Shown: positions 40,707-50,994 of the stretch, piece by piece
How the letters are laid out: every line of letters starts with the position of its first letter
How positions within the stretch are numbered: position 1 is the stretch's first letter
Source of the DNA: JBHENC01 sp051000345
GTDB taxonomy: Bacteria > Acidobacteriota > Blastocatellia > Pyrinomonadales > Pyrinomonadaceae
Length of the DNA stretch: 64,000 nucleotides
Direction of reading: 5' to 3'
Assembly: GCA_051000345.1 (NCBI GenBank)
Contig: JBPCOJ010000004.1
Coordinates: 1-64,000 of the forward strand
Program-made: the position numbers and the translations under genes
Notes under the pieces: generated by a model
The model's input: only the letters and a program-made list of their open reading frames with translations
Told to the model about the DNA's origin: nothing
Databases searched by the model: none

Positions 40707-43700
40707 ATGACTCGCTGCAAACAACTGCTCTGCCTGATGCTGGCGCTATCCATTTTTCCATTTCCGCCGCTGCGCGCGCTCACAAGTGCCGCGCCGCAGG
40801 CCGGTAAAAACAGCAGCATCGAGGCGAACGCCGCCGACAATGCCAACGATGAAACAAACGACGAAGAGACGGGGCTAAAATTCCGTTTGAGCGAAGGCGC
40901 GGAGCAAGCGCCGCCGACACAGGAGGTGCGCGCACGTATCGCGCAAGCGTCACCACTCTCCGACGCCGAAACGCAAAACGTGCTGCGACGATTGCCGCCG
41001 ATTAAAACCGAAGCGAGCGACGAACAAAACTTTGCCATGCGCGAGCGCTCGCTTCCGCCGCCGCGCACGGGCAAAACCATCAACGCTTCATTTCCACCGC
41101 CGGATTCATCATCGCCCGATCAATCTTCTTCTGCGACGCTTAACAACCCGACGGCGCGCTCCCTCGAAGTGACGCGCCATGCGCCGGAAGGCGAAGTGCC
41201 GGTAGCGCCGCAGTTGAGCGTGACTTTTTCGCAGCCGATGGTTGCCGTCGCTTCGCAAGAGGATGCGGTTGCGGAGAATCTCCCTGTCCAAATCACGCCG
41301 CAACCGCAAGGAAAATGGCGATGGGTCGGAACTAAAACGCTGCTCTTTGAACCCGATGGGCGCTTTCCGATGGCAACCGAATATCATGTGACGATTCCGG
41401 CTGGCACAAAGTCCGCGCTTGGCGGCACGCTCGCAAACGCTGTCGAGTGGGATTTCAAAACGCCGCCGCTCAACATCGAAACAAGTTATCCGGCAGAGGG
41501 GTCTAACCGGCGCGATGCGTTGATGTTCATAGAGTTCGATCAACGCATCGATCCGGCGGCGGTGCTCGGCTACATAAGCGTTGCGGCGGGCAAGGAAATT
41601 TTAGCGACGCGGCTCGCCGCCGCAGCGGAAATCGAAGCCGATGCAAGCGTCAGCGAGCTTGCCAAAGCCGCCGTCAAAGACCGCTGGCTCGCCTTTCGCG
41701 CAGTTGACAAAGCGAATAATGACACGCGGCTCGCCTTGCCCGCCGACGCAAGAGTTTTCGTCACACTCAAGCCCGGCGCGCCGTCTGCCGAAGGAACGCG
41801 CACAACCGACAAAGCGCAAGTTTTTTCGTTTCGCACCTACGGCGCGCTTCGCGTTGTCGAGCACAAATGTGGCTACAACATCAACGAGTGTTCGCCGTTC
41901 GATTCGTGGAGAATTACTTTCAGCAACCGTCTCGACACAGCAGTTTTTCAATCTTCGAGCGTTCGCATCGAGCCGCAGATTTCAGGGCTGAAAATAAACG
42001 TGTACGGCGATTCGCTGCGCATCGAAGGCGTCAAGAAAGCGCGCACGGCTTACAAAGTCACGCTCGACAAAGCAATCGCAGACGCGTTCGGTCAAACGCT
42101 TGGCGTAGATCAAACGCTTACCTTCAACGTCGGCGCAGCCACGCCCGCGCTCGCACTCTCCGGCGAAGGCTTCGTCGTGCTCAATCCCGCCAACAGCCCG
42201 CCGAAGGTTTCCATTTACAGCGTCAACTACACGCAGCTTAAAGTCAGTCTTTACAGTGTGACACCCGAAGATTGGGATAAGTATGTTCGTTACATGAACT
42301 ACGTTTACGACTACAACCGAACGAACAAAAAGATTCCGGCGAAAGGCGACCAAATCAACCCGCCCGGACGCCTCGTGTACTCTAAGCCGCTTGAAATAAA
42401 AACGAAGCCGGACGAACTGACCGAAACGATCATCGATCTCGATCCGGCGCTGCGTAATCATCTAGGGCAAGCGCTCGTCATCGTCGAACCCATCACGCCA
42501 TTCAATAACCGCGAGCGTTCCGTTCTCGCATCGTGGATACAAGCGACGAACATCGGCCTAGACGCTTTCGTTGACCACACAAACTTAATCGGCTGGACGA
42601 CTTCGCTTAGGGATGGCGCGCCGCTTTCCGGCGTCGAACTATCCTTGTTGCCTTTTGGCGATAAAGCGGCGAGCGGCGCAGACGGCCTCGCCAGCCTGCC
42701 TTTGAATGCAGCAACGAAGGATGAAAGTTTGAATGTGCTGGTCGCTCGCAAAGGCGATGATCTTGCCATCCTGCCCGAACATTTCGACTGGTACAGCACA
42801 TCGGGCGGCTGGCACAAAACGCCTGTTAAGGACGCGCTCGGCTGGTATGTCTTCGATGACCGCAAGCTGTATCGTCCCGGAGAAGAAGTTCACATCAAAG
42901 GTTGGATCAGGCGCATCACGGGCGGCACGCGCGGCGATGTCGAAACACTCAATCGCGCAGCAACCGGCGTCGCTTACACTCTGAAGGATGCGCAGGATAA
43001 TGAAATTACGAAAGGCACGCTGCGGCTAAACGCGCTCGGCGGCTTCGATGCGTCTTTCAAGTTGCCCGGCACGATGAACTTGGGAACGGCGCGGCTTGAA
43101 TTAGAAGCACAGGGCGGCGACAAGAACATTGAAGATCGGGAGCATACGCATAATTTTCAGGTACAGGAATTTCGCCGTCCCGAATTTGAAGTGGCGGCGG
43201 AAACAAGCGAAGGCACGCACATCGTCGGCAGCCACGCGGATGTGAACGTCAGCGCGAAGTATTACGCGGGCGGCGGATTGCCCGACACGGAAGTCAAGTG
43301 GGAAGTCACCTCTGCGCCCGCTAATTTCACGCCGCCGAATGGCAGCGATTTTACTTTCGGCACATGGCGGGCGTGGTGGCGCGATTCGGATTCCTCTTCA
43401 GATGAAACCAACACGGAAGAATTCACAGGCCGCACGGATGCTTCCGGCAAACATCATTTGCGCATTGATTTCGATAAGGTTAATCCGCCGCGCGCAACCA
43501 GCGTTGCAGCTGAAGCGAGCGTGCAGGATGTCAATCGCCAAACCTTGAACGCAACGACGACGATGCTCGTTCATCCGGCTGATTTGTACGTCGGCTTGCG
43601 AAGCCAGCGCACGTTTGTGCAGCAAGGCGAACCGCTCGATGTCGAAGCGATTGTGACAGACCTCGACGGTAAAGCGGTGGCGAATCGTTCAATCAGGATG

Positions 43701-46700
43701 CGTGCCGTGCTGCTCGATTGGGTTTACGAAAAAGGCGAATACAAACAAAAGGAAACGAATCCACAGGAGTGTACCGTCGTGTCTGCGACAGATGTTGTCA
43801 AATGCGTTTTCAATCCGAAGGAAGGCGGCGCGTATCGCGTCACGGCGAGCATCATGGATGAACGTGAGCGGCGCAACGAAAGCGAATTAACGCTATGGGT
43901 CGCAGGCGGCAAGCGGCAGCAATCGCAGCGCGATGTAAAGCAGGAAACAATCGAGTTGATTCCAGACCGCAAGGAATACAAAGCCGGGGATGTGGCGGAA
44001 CTATTAGTGCAAGCGCCGTTTTATCCGGCGGAAGGCGTTCTGACTTTGCGTCGCAGCGGCATCGTCAAAACAATTCCTTTTCGCATGGACGCCGCATCCT
44101 TCACACTAAAAATTCCCATCGAAGACGCTTACACGCCGAACGTACACGCGCAAGTCGATCTCGTCGGAGCCGCCACGCGCACGGACGACGAAGGCAAGTT
44201 AAAAACAGACTTGCCGAAGCGTCCTGCCTTTGCTTCCGGCGAACTGAATCTCGCCATTCCGCCGCTCGCGCGCAAGCTCAACGTGCAAGCCACACCGCGC
44301 GACAAAACACTCGAACCCGGCGCGCAAACGATTGTCGATGTCACGGTGCGAGACGCAAAAGGTCAACCCGTCAAAAACAGCGAAGCCGCCGTCATCGTCG
44401 TTGACGAATCCGTGCTCGCGCTCACGAACTATAAACTCGACGACCCGCTCTCAATCTTTTATGCAGAACGCGATGCAGCGACAAGCGACTATCACTTGCG
44501 CGAGAAAGTGTTGCTGGCAAACCCTGAAGATTTAATGAACGCTACATTTGGTAAAGGTGGCGCAGGCGGCGGAATGTTTGCGACAAGGCAAGTTTCAGAA
44601 TTGCCGCTCAATAGCCGTACTGCAAGTGATTACGAGATGTTGTCAAAAAGCGGCGCAACCGAAACCGTTACCGTCTCAGCAAGCGAGCCGGAATATAATG
44701 GAATACCGTTGCGGAAAAACTTTAATGCGCTTGCCGTCTTCGCTGCTTCCGTGCCGACAAACGCGGACGGGCGCGCGCAGGTTTCTGTAAAACTTCCCGA
44801 TAACTTAACGCGCTATCGAGTAATGGCAGTGGCAGTCGCGGGCGGCAAGCAATTCGGTTCGGGTGAATCGGCGATCACGGCGCGCAAGCCTTTGATGGTG
44901 CGCCCGTCTGCGCCGCGCTTTCTTAACTTCGGCGACCACTTTGAATTGCCCGTCGTCGTGCAGAATCAAACCGATGCGCCCGTGCAAGTCAACGTCGCCG
45001 TGCGCGCTGGCAATGCCCTATTAACGAACGGCGCGGGACGAAGCGTCACCGTTCCCGCCAATGACCGCGTCGAAGTGCGCTTTCCCGTCGCGGCACAGCG
45101 CGCGGGTACGGCGCGTTTCCAGATTGCCGCCGCTTCGGGGCGCTTCAGCGACGCCGCCGAAATCAAGTTGCCCGTCTGGACGCCCGCGACCACCGAAGCC
45201 TTCGCCACCTACGGCGAGCTAGACGAAGGAGCAATCACGCAACCCTTCAAACTTCCCAACGGCGTCGTCAAAGAATTCGGCGGCCTAGACATTGAAACTT
45301 CTTCCACGCAGTTACAGGAACTCACGGACGCGCTCATTTATTTGCAGAATTATCCATACGAATGCGCCGAACAAATTTCTTCGCGCGTGATGAGCGTCGC
45401 CGCCCTGCGCGATGTGCTCACGGCCTTCAAAGCGAAGGATTTGCCCGCGCCCGAAGCGATGAAGGCGGCAGTCGCGCGCGACCTCAAAAACTTGCAGGGA
45501 TTACAGAACGAAGACGGCGGCTTTGCCTTCTGGCGGCGCGGCGATGAATCATGGCCTTACATCAGCATACACGTCGCGCACGCACTCCAACGCGCCAAGG
45601 AAAAGGGCTTCGACGTTCCTGCCGACATGCTCACTGAATCAAAGAAATACTTGCGTGAAATAGAGCAACGCATTCCGTCGATTTACAGCGCGGAAGCACG
45701 CCGCGCCCTCATCGCTTACGCGCTCTACGTGCGCAATCGTTTCGGCGACAAGGACGCCGCGAGATCGCGCAAGTTAATCACGGAAGCGGGCGGCCTCGAT
45801 CATCTCTCGCTCGAAAGCGTCGGCTGGCTGTTGCCCGTGTTGTCGAACGACGCGAACTCGCAAACGGAAGTCGCAAACATTCGCAGGCATCTCGATAACC
45901 GCGCGACAGAGGAAGCGGCGACGGCGCACTTCGCCAGTTCATATTCCGACAGCGATTATCTTTTGCTCAACTCCGACAGGCGCGCCGACGGAGTGATTCT
46001 CGAAGCCTTGATCGGCGACCAACCACAGAGCGAGTTGATTCCGAAGATCGTGCGCGGCCTTCTCGCGCATCGCACACGCGGGCGCTGGGAAAACACGCAG
46101 GAGAACGCCTTCGTGCTGCTCGCGCTCGACAGATATTTTGCGACTTATGAAAAGGCGACGCCAAATATGATCGCGCGCGCATGGCTCGGCGAACGCTTCG
46201 CCGGAGAGCAACGTTACAAAGGCCGCACAACGGAGCGGCAGCAAATCAATGTGCCGATGCGCTATCTCGCTGAACATGCCGCGCCGCAGCAGAATCTTGT
46301 GTTGAGCAAGGAAGGCGCTGGCAGGCTCTACTATCGAATCGGGATGCAGTATGCGCCCGCGAGTCTGAAACTAGACGCGGCGGATTACGGCTTTGCCGTC
46401 GAGCGTGTTTACGAAGCGCTGGATAACCCGACGGACGTGCGCCGCGATGCCGACGGCGTGTGGAACATCAAAGCGGGAGCGCGCGTGCGTGTGCGTTTGA
46501 CGCTTGTTGCTCCGACGCGCCGTTATCATGTCGCGCTCGTCGATCCGCTGCCCGCCGGACTCGAAGCCTCGAATCCTGCGCTCGCAACGACGGGCAGCAT
46601 TCCGCAAGATAAGCAAACTGAAAACGCGGCGGACAGTAATAATTATTGGTGGCAGCGTTCGTGGTTCGAGCACCAGAACTTGCGCGACGAACGCGCCGAA

Positions 46701-46859
46701 GCATTCACGTCGCTGCTGTGGGAAGGCGTTTACACTTATTCTTATGTGGCGCGCGCGACGACGCCCGGCCTCTTCGTCGTGCCGCCGCCGAAGGCAGAAG
46801 AAATGTATCACCCGGAAACCTTCGGGCGCGGCGCAACAGATCGTGTTCGCATCGAATAA
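40707..46859 (+). CDS. Alpha-2-macroglobulin family protein with thioester motif
   Basis: The start at 40707 has GGAGAAAA upstream and gives a signal peptide (MTRCKQLLCLMLALSIFPFP); the longer frame from 40581 lacks these. The 2050-residue product has macroglobulin-like (MG) domains at the N-terminus, GWYVFDDRKLYRPGEEVHIKGW at MG2 and a central bait-like region. The A2M core follows (SVPTNADGRAQVSVKLPDNL, ITARKPLMVRPSAPRFLNFGD), then an alpha-toroid with the thioester PYECAEQIS (Cys1553, Gln1556). Bacterial homologs trap attacking proteases and usually lie beside pbpC; no pbpC is present here. There is no lipobox, so it is probably periplasmic or released. Confidence 0.93.
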   Translation: MTRCKQLLCLMLALSIFPFPPLRALTSAAPQAGKNSSIEANAADNANDETNDEETGLKFRLSEGAEQAPPTQEVRARIAQASPLSDAETQNVLRRLPPIKTEASDEQNFAMRERSLPPPRTGKTINASFPPPDSSSPDQSSSATLNNPTARSLEVTRHAPEGEVPVAPQLSVTFSQPMVAVASQEDAVAENLPVQITPQPQGKWRWVGTKTLLFEPDGRFPMATEYHVTIPAGTKSALGGTLANAVEWDFKTPPLNIETSYPAEGSNRRDALMFIEFDQRIDPAAVLGYISVAAGKEILATRLAAAAEIEADASVSELAKAAVKDRWLAFRAVDKANNDTRLALPADARVFVTLKPGAPSAEGTRTTDKAQVFSFRTYGALRVVEHKCGYNINECSPFDSWRITFSNRLDTAVFQSSSVRIEPQISGLKINVYGDSLRIEGVKKARTAYKVTLDKAIADAFGQTLGVDQTLTFNVGAATPALALSGEGFVVLNPANSPPKVSIYSVNYTQLKVSLYSVTPEDWDKYVRYMNYVYDYNRTNKKIPAKGDQINPPGRLVYSKPLEIKTKPDELTETIIDLDPALRNHLGQALVIVEPITPFNNRERSVLASWIQATNIGLDAFVDHTNLIGWTTSLRDGAPLSGVELSLLPFGDKAASGADGLASLPLNAATKDESLNVLVARKGDDLAILPEHFDWYSTSGGWHKTPVKDALGWYVFDDRKLYRPGEEVHIKGWIRRITGGTRGDVETLNRAATGVAYTLKDAQDNEITKGTLRLNALGGFDASFKLPGTMNLGTARLELEAQGGDKNIEDREHTHNFQVQEFRRPEFEVAAETSEGTHIVGSHADVNVSAKYYAGGGLPDTEVKWEVTSAPANFTPPNGSDFTFGTWRAWWRDSDSSSDETNTEEFTGRTDASGKHHLRIDFDKVNPPRATSVAAEASVQDVNRQTLNATTTMLVHPADLYVGLRSQRTFVQQGEPLDVEAIVTDLDGKAVANRSIRMRAVLLDWVYEKGEYKQKETNPQECTVVSATDVVKCVFNPKEGGAYRVTASIMDERERRNESELTLWVAGGKRQQSQRDVKQETIELIPDRKEYKAGDVAELLVQAPFYPAEGVLTLRRSGIVKTIPFRMDAASFTLKIPIEDAYTPNVHAQVDLVGAATRTDDEGKLKTDLPKRPAFASGELNLAIPPLARKLNVQATPRDKTLEPGAQTIVDVTVRDAKGQPVKNSEAAVIVVDESVLALTNYKLDDPLSIFYAERDAATSDYHLREKVLLANPEDLMNATFGKGGAGGGMFATRQVSELPLNSRTASDYEMLSKSGATETVTVSASEPEYNGIPLRKNFNALAVFAASVPTNADGRAQVSVKLPDNLTRYRVMAVAVAGGKQFGSGESAITARKPLMVRPSAPRFLNFGDHFELPVVVQNQTDAPVQVNVAVRAGNALLTNGAGRSVTVPANDRVEVRFPVAAQRAGTARFQIAAASGRFSDAAEIKLPVWTPATTEAFATYGELDEGAITQPFKLPNGVVKEFGGLDIETSSTQLQELTDALIYLQNYPYECAEQISSRVMSVAALRDVLTAFKAKDLPAPEAMKAAVARDLKNLQGLQNEDGGFAFWRRGDESWPYISIHVAHALQRAKEKGFDVPADMLTESKKYLREIEQRIPSIYSAEARRALIAYALYVRNRFGDKDAARSRKLITEAGGLDHLSLESVGWLLPVLSNDANSQTEVANIRRHLDNRATEEAATAHFASSYSDSDYLLLNSDRRADGVILEALIGDQPQSELIPKIVRGLLAHRTRGRWENTQENAFVLLALDRYFATYEKATPNMIARAWLGERFAGEQRYKGRTTERQQINVPMRYLAEHAAPQQNLVLSKEGAGRLYYRIGMQYAPASLKLDAADYGFAVERVYEALDNPTDVRRDADGVWNIKAGARVRVRLTLVAPTRRYHVALVDPLPAGLEASNPALATTGSIPQDKQTENAADSNNYWWQRSWFEHQNLRDERAEAFTSLLWEGVYTYSYVARATTPGLFVVPPPKAEEMYHPETFGRGATDRVRIE

Positions 46860-46896
46860 AGCCGCTCAACTATGCTTTAAGCGAATCCGCGTTTGT

Positions 46897-48219
46897 TCAT
46901 GTTCGTTGATAAACAAGTTGCCCGTTCGCGTAAACCGCGTGCGTGTGTTCGACGCCGAAGAAGTATGCGAGTTCGCGGTAATCCATGCAATCGTACATCG
47001 CAAAGTCAGCCAGCTTGCCCGCTTCGAGCGATCCCGTTTCGCTTCCTAAATTCAAACTGTAAGCGGCGTTGATCGTACACGCCGTCAAACTTTCGGCGGG
47101 CGTCATTTTCATGTGCGTGGAAGCGATGGATAAAATCATCTGCATTGAAGTCGTCGGCGACGAGCCGGGATTAAAGTCTGTCGCAAGCACGACGGCTAAC
47201 CCTGCGTCGATCATCTCGCGCGCCGGTGGATAACGATTCAATCCGAGCGCATAAACCGCGCCGGGCAAAAGCACAGGCTGCACGTTGCCCGCGCGCAAGG
47301 CGGCGATGCCTTCCGCGTTCGTGTGTTCCAGATGATCCGCCGTCGCCGCGCCGAGTTCAGCCGCGAGCGTTGCGCCGCCGCCAAGCGAGAGTTGATCCGC
47401 GTGAATGCGCAAACCGAATCCGAGCGCTTTCGCCGTCAGAAGAATCCGCCGCGACTCCGCTTCATCGAACACGCCTTTTTCGCAAAACACGTCGCAGTAA
47501 GCAGCGAGATTTTCCGCCGCCACATGCGGCAACATTTCTTCAACGATTAACCCGATGTATCTCTCGCGCCGCTCACGGAATTCGTCCGGCACTTCGTGCG
47601 CGCCCAAGAATGTCGGGACAAGTCGTAGCGGCGTTTCTTCGTTCAAACGGCGAATCGCGCGCAGCATTTTTAATTCATCTTCGACGGTGAGGCCGTAACC
47701 GGATTTCGCTTCGATGGTCGTCGTGCCACCCCGCAGAAACCAACGAGCGTAACGCTTCGCCGTTTCGACCAATTCATCTTCGGTTGCAGCGCGCGTGCGT
47801 CTGACAGTCGCGCGAATGCCGCCGCCCGTTTTTGCAATCTCCTGATAAGTCGCGCCGCCCGCGCGCATCTCGTATTCATCAACACGCGTTCCGGCAAACA
47901 CGGCGTGCGTGTGCGCGTCAACAAAGCCGGGCAGCACAATGCGGCCTCCGGCATCAACGACTTCGCAATCGTTTTTGATTTGCGGTTCGACAACTGAACG
48001 CGTGCCGACTAATTCGATCCGCCCGTCGCGCACAAGCATCGCGCCGTCTTCGACGAGGCCAAGCTCGCGCATTTCAGTTCTGCCCGCGCGCGGCCTCGCC
48101 GCTCCGCGAAGCGTCACGAGTTGCGCGCAGTTGACGACGGCAAGCAGCGGCGTTGCGTTTGCGTCATGCTCCGTTGAAGATTTGTGAGTCGAAGAAGACG
48201 GCGCAGCGGGTTCTTTCAT
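46897..48219 (-). CDS. hutI: Imidazolonepropionase
   Basis: HutI hydrolyses 4-imidazolone-5-propionate to N-formimino-L-glutamate, step three of histidine degradation. Motifs: GRIVLPGFVDAHTHAVFAG (metal HxH), TGGGIRATV, EAKSGYGLTVEDE, FLGAHEVP, LRIHADQLS, DHLEHTN and VVLATDFNPGSS. The ATG at 48219 overlaps the hutG stop as ATGA, fixing this start over the longer frame from 48312. The first 30 or so residues (KEPAAPSSSTHKSSTEHD) are a low-complexity extension absent from most HutI. It is the last gene of hutU-hutG-hutI. Confidence 0.95.
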   Translation of the reverse strand: MKEPAAPSSSTHKSSTEHDANATPLLAVVNCAQLVTLRGAARPRAGRTEMRELGLVEDGAMLVRDGRIELVGTRSVVEPQIKNDCEVVDAGGRIVLPGFVDAHTHAVFAGTRVDEYEMRAGGATYQEIAKTGGGIRATVRRTRAATEDELVETAKRYARWFLRGGTTTIEAKSGYGLTVEDELKMLRAIRRLNEETPLRLVPTFLGAHEVPDEFRERRERYIGLIVEEMLPHVAAENLAAYCDVFCEKGVFDEAESRRILLTAKALGFGLRIHADQLSLGGGATLAAELGAATADHLEHTNAEGIAALRAGNVQPVLLPGAVYALGLNRYPPAREMIDAGLAVVLATDFNPGSSPTTSMQMILSIASTHMKMTPAESLTACTINAAYSLNLGSETGSLEAGKLADFAMYDCMDYRELAYFFGVEHTHAVYANGQLVYQRT

Positions 48220-49193
48220 ATGTTTGAAAAAGTGTCTGAACTTTTCGATGATTCGCTCGAATGGTTGTGCTCGCTGCGCTGCAACAGGCCGGAAGCGAAT
48301 GAGAGCAAGCACGCTGCCGCCGTCATTACAGTCGCGTCCGCGATGTCCTGCGTCGGGTCAATCTCCACCAAATCCATCACACGCACTTTTCTATGCTGCC
48401 CGCACAACCATGCGGCGCGGCGAAGCTCGAACGGCAGCAAGCCGCCGGGACGCGAGCCGGGTGTTGCCGGAGCGAAGCTTCGATCCAGCACATCTACATC
48501 CAGATCGACGTAGATGTTTTGGGCGCGCAACGCCAATTGTTCGAGCGACTCGCGGACAATCCTTTCGAGACCGCGCGCGCGAACTTCGTCCACAGTAACG
48601 ATGGTGATTCCGGCATCACGCGCTACGTTCGCGTAGTGGCACGAGTTGGAGAAGGATTGAATGCCGATTTGAATAATGTTCGCGCCGCGAAGCCCGTCAT
48701 CGAGCAGCGCGCGCACAGGGTTGCCGTTCGATAAACCTTTATTCGTGTCGCGTAAATCGAGATGAGCATCGAGCGTGAGCAAACCGCATTCGGCGAGCGA
48801 TGAACTTGCGCCGTGACAGCCCGGCCTTGAGATGCTGTTGTCGCCGCCGAGCAGAACGAGCGCGTTTGATGTTTGGAGTGCTGCGCGAACCGCATCTGCA
48901 AGCGGTGCGAAGGCCTCTTCCGGGCGCGCGTTGCTCAAATCTAGATCGCCCGCATCGCTGACTGCGAGTTGCTGAAGTTCAATGTCGTTCTCAATATCGT
49001 AAGTGCTGAAACGCGCGAGCGCTTTTCTGATTGCCTGCGGCGCGAGATCACAGCGTCCCGGCGTGATCGAGCCGAGCCGGAGCGGTGCGCCTAAAATCGC
49101 CAGACGCCCGCGAACATCGTCAGCGTGCGCGCCTTCTAGCCACGCACTCGCGCGAGGCCAGTGCGGATCATCGGTAATTGAATTCGCGCTCAA
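48216..49193 (-). CDS. hutG: Formimidoylglutamase-like ureohydrolase
   Basis: This arginase-fold enzyme would split formiminoglutamate into glutamate and formamide. The metal motifs are GGDNS (116-120), DAHLDLRD (Asp142, His144, Asp146) and VDLDVDVLD. In most ureohydrolases the first motif is GGDHS; here Asn119 replaces the His that binds manganese A, which may weaken one metal site. Its position between hutU and hutI, with four-base overlaps on both sides, strongly supports the assignment. The TTG start at 49193 overlaps the hutU stop (TTGA). The C-terminal end is Ser/His-rich. Confidence 0.88.
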   Translation of the reverse strand: MSANSITDDPHWPRASAWLEGAHADDVRGRLAILGAPLRLGSITPGRCDLAPQAIRKALARFSTYDIENDIELQQLAVSDAGDLDLSNARPEEAFAPLADAVRAALQTSNALVLLGGDNSISRPGCHGASSSLAECGLLTLDAHLDLRDTNKGLSNGNPVRALLDDGLRGANIIQIGIQSFSNSCHYANVARDAGITIVTVDEVRARGLERIVRESLEQLALRAQNIYVDLDVDVLDRSFAPATPGSRPGGLLPFELRRAAWLCGQHRKVRVMDLVEIDPTQDIADATVMTAAACLLSFASGLLQRSEHNHSSESSKSSDTFSNI

Positions 49194-50911
49194 AGTTCGT
49201 TCTCTTTCTCAATCATCGGCAACTTAATATTCTGCTCGCGCGCGACATCGAGAGCTTTTGTATAACCCGCATCGGCGTGGCGCACAACACCGATTCCCGG
49301 ATCGGTTGTCAGCACGCGTTCGAGTCGTTTGCCAGTCTCGTCTGTGCCGTCGGCGACGACGACCATTCCCGCGTGCAGCGAATAGCCGATGCCGACGCCG
49401 CCGCCGTTATGCACGGACACCCACGACGCGCCCGAAGCCGTATTGAGCAACGCATTCAGAATCGGCCAATCGGCAATCGCATCCGAACCGTCCAGCATCG
49501 CTTCGGTTTCGCGGTACGGTGAAGCGACGGAGCCTGTGTCCAGATGATCGCGTCCGATGACGACGGGCGCATCTAATTTGCCGGTCTTGACCATAACGTT
49601 GATCGCCGCGCCAAACTCCGCGCGCTCGCCGTAGCCGAGCCAGCAAACGCGCGCGGGCAAGCCTTGAAACTGTATGCGCTCGCCCGCGAGTTTGAGCCAG
49701 CGCCGCAAGGTTTCGTTTTCGGGAAAAAGTTCGAGCGCGAGGTCGTCTGTCCGGCGGATGTCTTCCGTGTTGCCGGAAAGTGCTACCCAGCGAAACGGGC
49801 CGCGTCCTTCACAAAAAAGCGGGCGAATGTATTCAGGCACGAAGCCCGGTATCTCGAAAGCATCCGCGACGCCCGCCGACTTCGCCTGCGCGCGTATGTT
49901 GTTGCCGTAATCGAACGCCACCGCGCCCGCGCGCTTCAAAGCAAGCATCGCTTCGACGTGTCGCGCCATTGATGCAAGCGAACGCTCGACGTATTCGCGC
50001 GGATTCTGAATGCGCAATTCGGTTGCTTCTTCGAGCGTTAAGCCTTGCGGCACATAACCGTTCAAAGGATCATGCGCGCTTGTTTGATCCGTGACGACAT
50101 CCACTTGCACGCCGCGCCGGACGAGTTCCGGCAAAACTTCCGCGCAGTTGCCGACAAGCCCGACGGAGACTGCGCGCCGCCCTTCAATCGCGTCTTCGCA
50201 AATCCGCAAGGCTTCGTCTAAATCGAGCGCGAGGCGGTCACAGTAATTCATTCGCACGCGGCGTTCGATGCGCGCGCGGTCAACGTCTATGCCTAAGAAA
50301 ACAGCATCGTTCATTGTCGCCGCGAGCGGTTGCGCGCCGCCCATGCCGCCCATGCCGCCGGAGACGACGAGCTTGCCCGCGAGCGTGCCATTGAAATGTT
50401 TATTCGCGGCGGCAGCGAACGTCTCGAACGTACCCTGTATGATTCCCTGCGAGCCTATGTAAATCCACGAGCCTGCCGTCATCTGCCCGTACATCGTCAG
50501 TCCCATGCGTTCGAGCCGGTTGAACTCTTCCCAATTCGACCACCGCCCGACGAGGTTGGAATTAGCGATGAGCACGCGCGGCGCATATTCGTGCGTGCGA
50601 AAAACGCCGACGGGTTTGCCGGATTGCACAAGCAAGGTTTCGTCGTTTTCGAGGATGCGCAAACTCCGCACAATCGCTTCATACGACGCCCAATTGCGCG
50701 CCGCCCGTCCCGTGCCGCCGTAAACAATCAACTCGTCCGGGCGTTCGGCAACGTCCGCGTCCAAGTTGTTCATCAGCATTCGCAACGCAGCTTCCTGATG
50801 CCAGCCCTTGCAACTGATTTCCCGTCCACGCGGCGCTGTGATCGAACGATGGGAGTTCTGTTGTGAAGAATCGTTCGTGTTATTTTGGACAGACGATGTT
50901 TCTTTTGTCAT
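49190..50911 (-). CDS. hutU: Urocanate hydratase
   Basis: HutU adds water to urocanate using a tightly bound NAD+ as electrophile. Signatures: GKLVVSGGMGGMGGAQPLAA (NAD binding), FLGIDVDRARIERR, DQTSAHDPLNGYVP, GRGPFRWVALSGN, GLPARVCWLGYGER, and VSVHNGGGVGIGYSLHAG near the C-terminus. ATG 50911 has GGAG nine bases upstream, while the alternative ATG 50953 has only a crowded AGGA. It is the first gene of the hut operon. Histidine ammonia-lyase (hutH), which makes its substrate, is not in this window. Confidence 0.95.
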   Translation of the reverse strand: MTKETSSVQNNTNDSSQQNSHRSITAPRGREISCKGWHQEAALRMLMNNLDADVAERPDELIVYGGTGRAARNWASYEAIVRSLRILENDETLLVQSGKPVGVFRTHEYAPRVLIANSNLVGRWSNWEEFNRLERMGLTMYGQMTAGSWIYIGSQGIIQGTFETFAAAANKHFNGTLAGKLVVSGGMGGMGGAQPLAATMNDAVFLGIDVDRARIERRVRMNYCDRLALDLDEALRICEDAIEGRRAVSVGLVGNCAEVLPELVRRGVQVDVVTDQTSAHDPLNGYVPQGLTLEEATELRIQNPREYVERSLASMARHVEAMLALKRAGAVAFDYGNNIRAQAKSAGVADAFEIPGFVPEYIRPLFCEGRGPFRWVALSGNTEDIRRTDDLALELFPENETLRRWLKLAGERIQFQGLPARVCWLGYGERAEFGAAINVMVKTGKLDAPVVIGRDHLDTGSVASPYRETEAMLDGSDAIADWPILNALLNTASGASWVSVHNGGGVGIGYSLHAGMVVVADGTDETGKRLERVLTTDPGIGVVRHADAGYTKALDVAREQNIKLPMIEKENEL

Positions 50912-50994
50912 CGCAAGATTCTCCGCGAGCGCGTTGGTTTTATCGTTCGCCATATCCTGTAAAGAGAACGCGAAGGTGTCAAGCGATTCGATTA

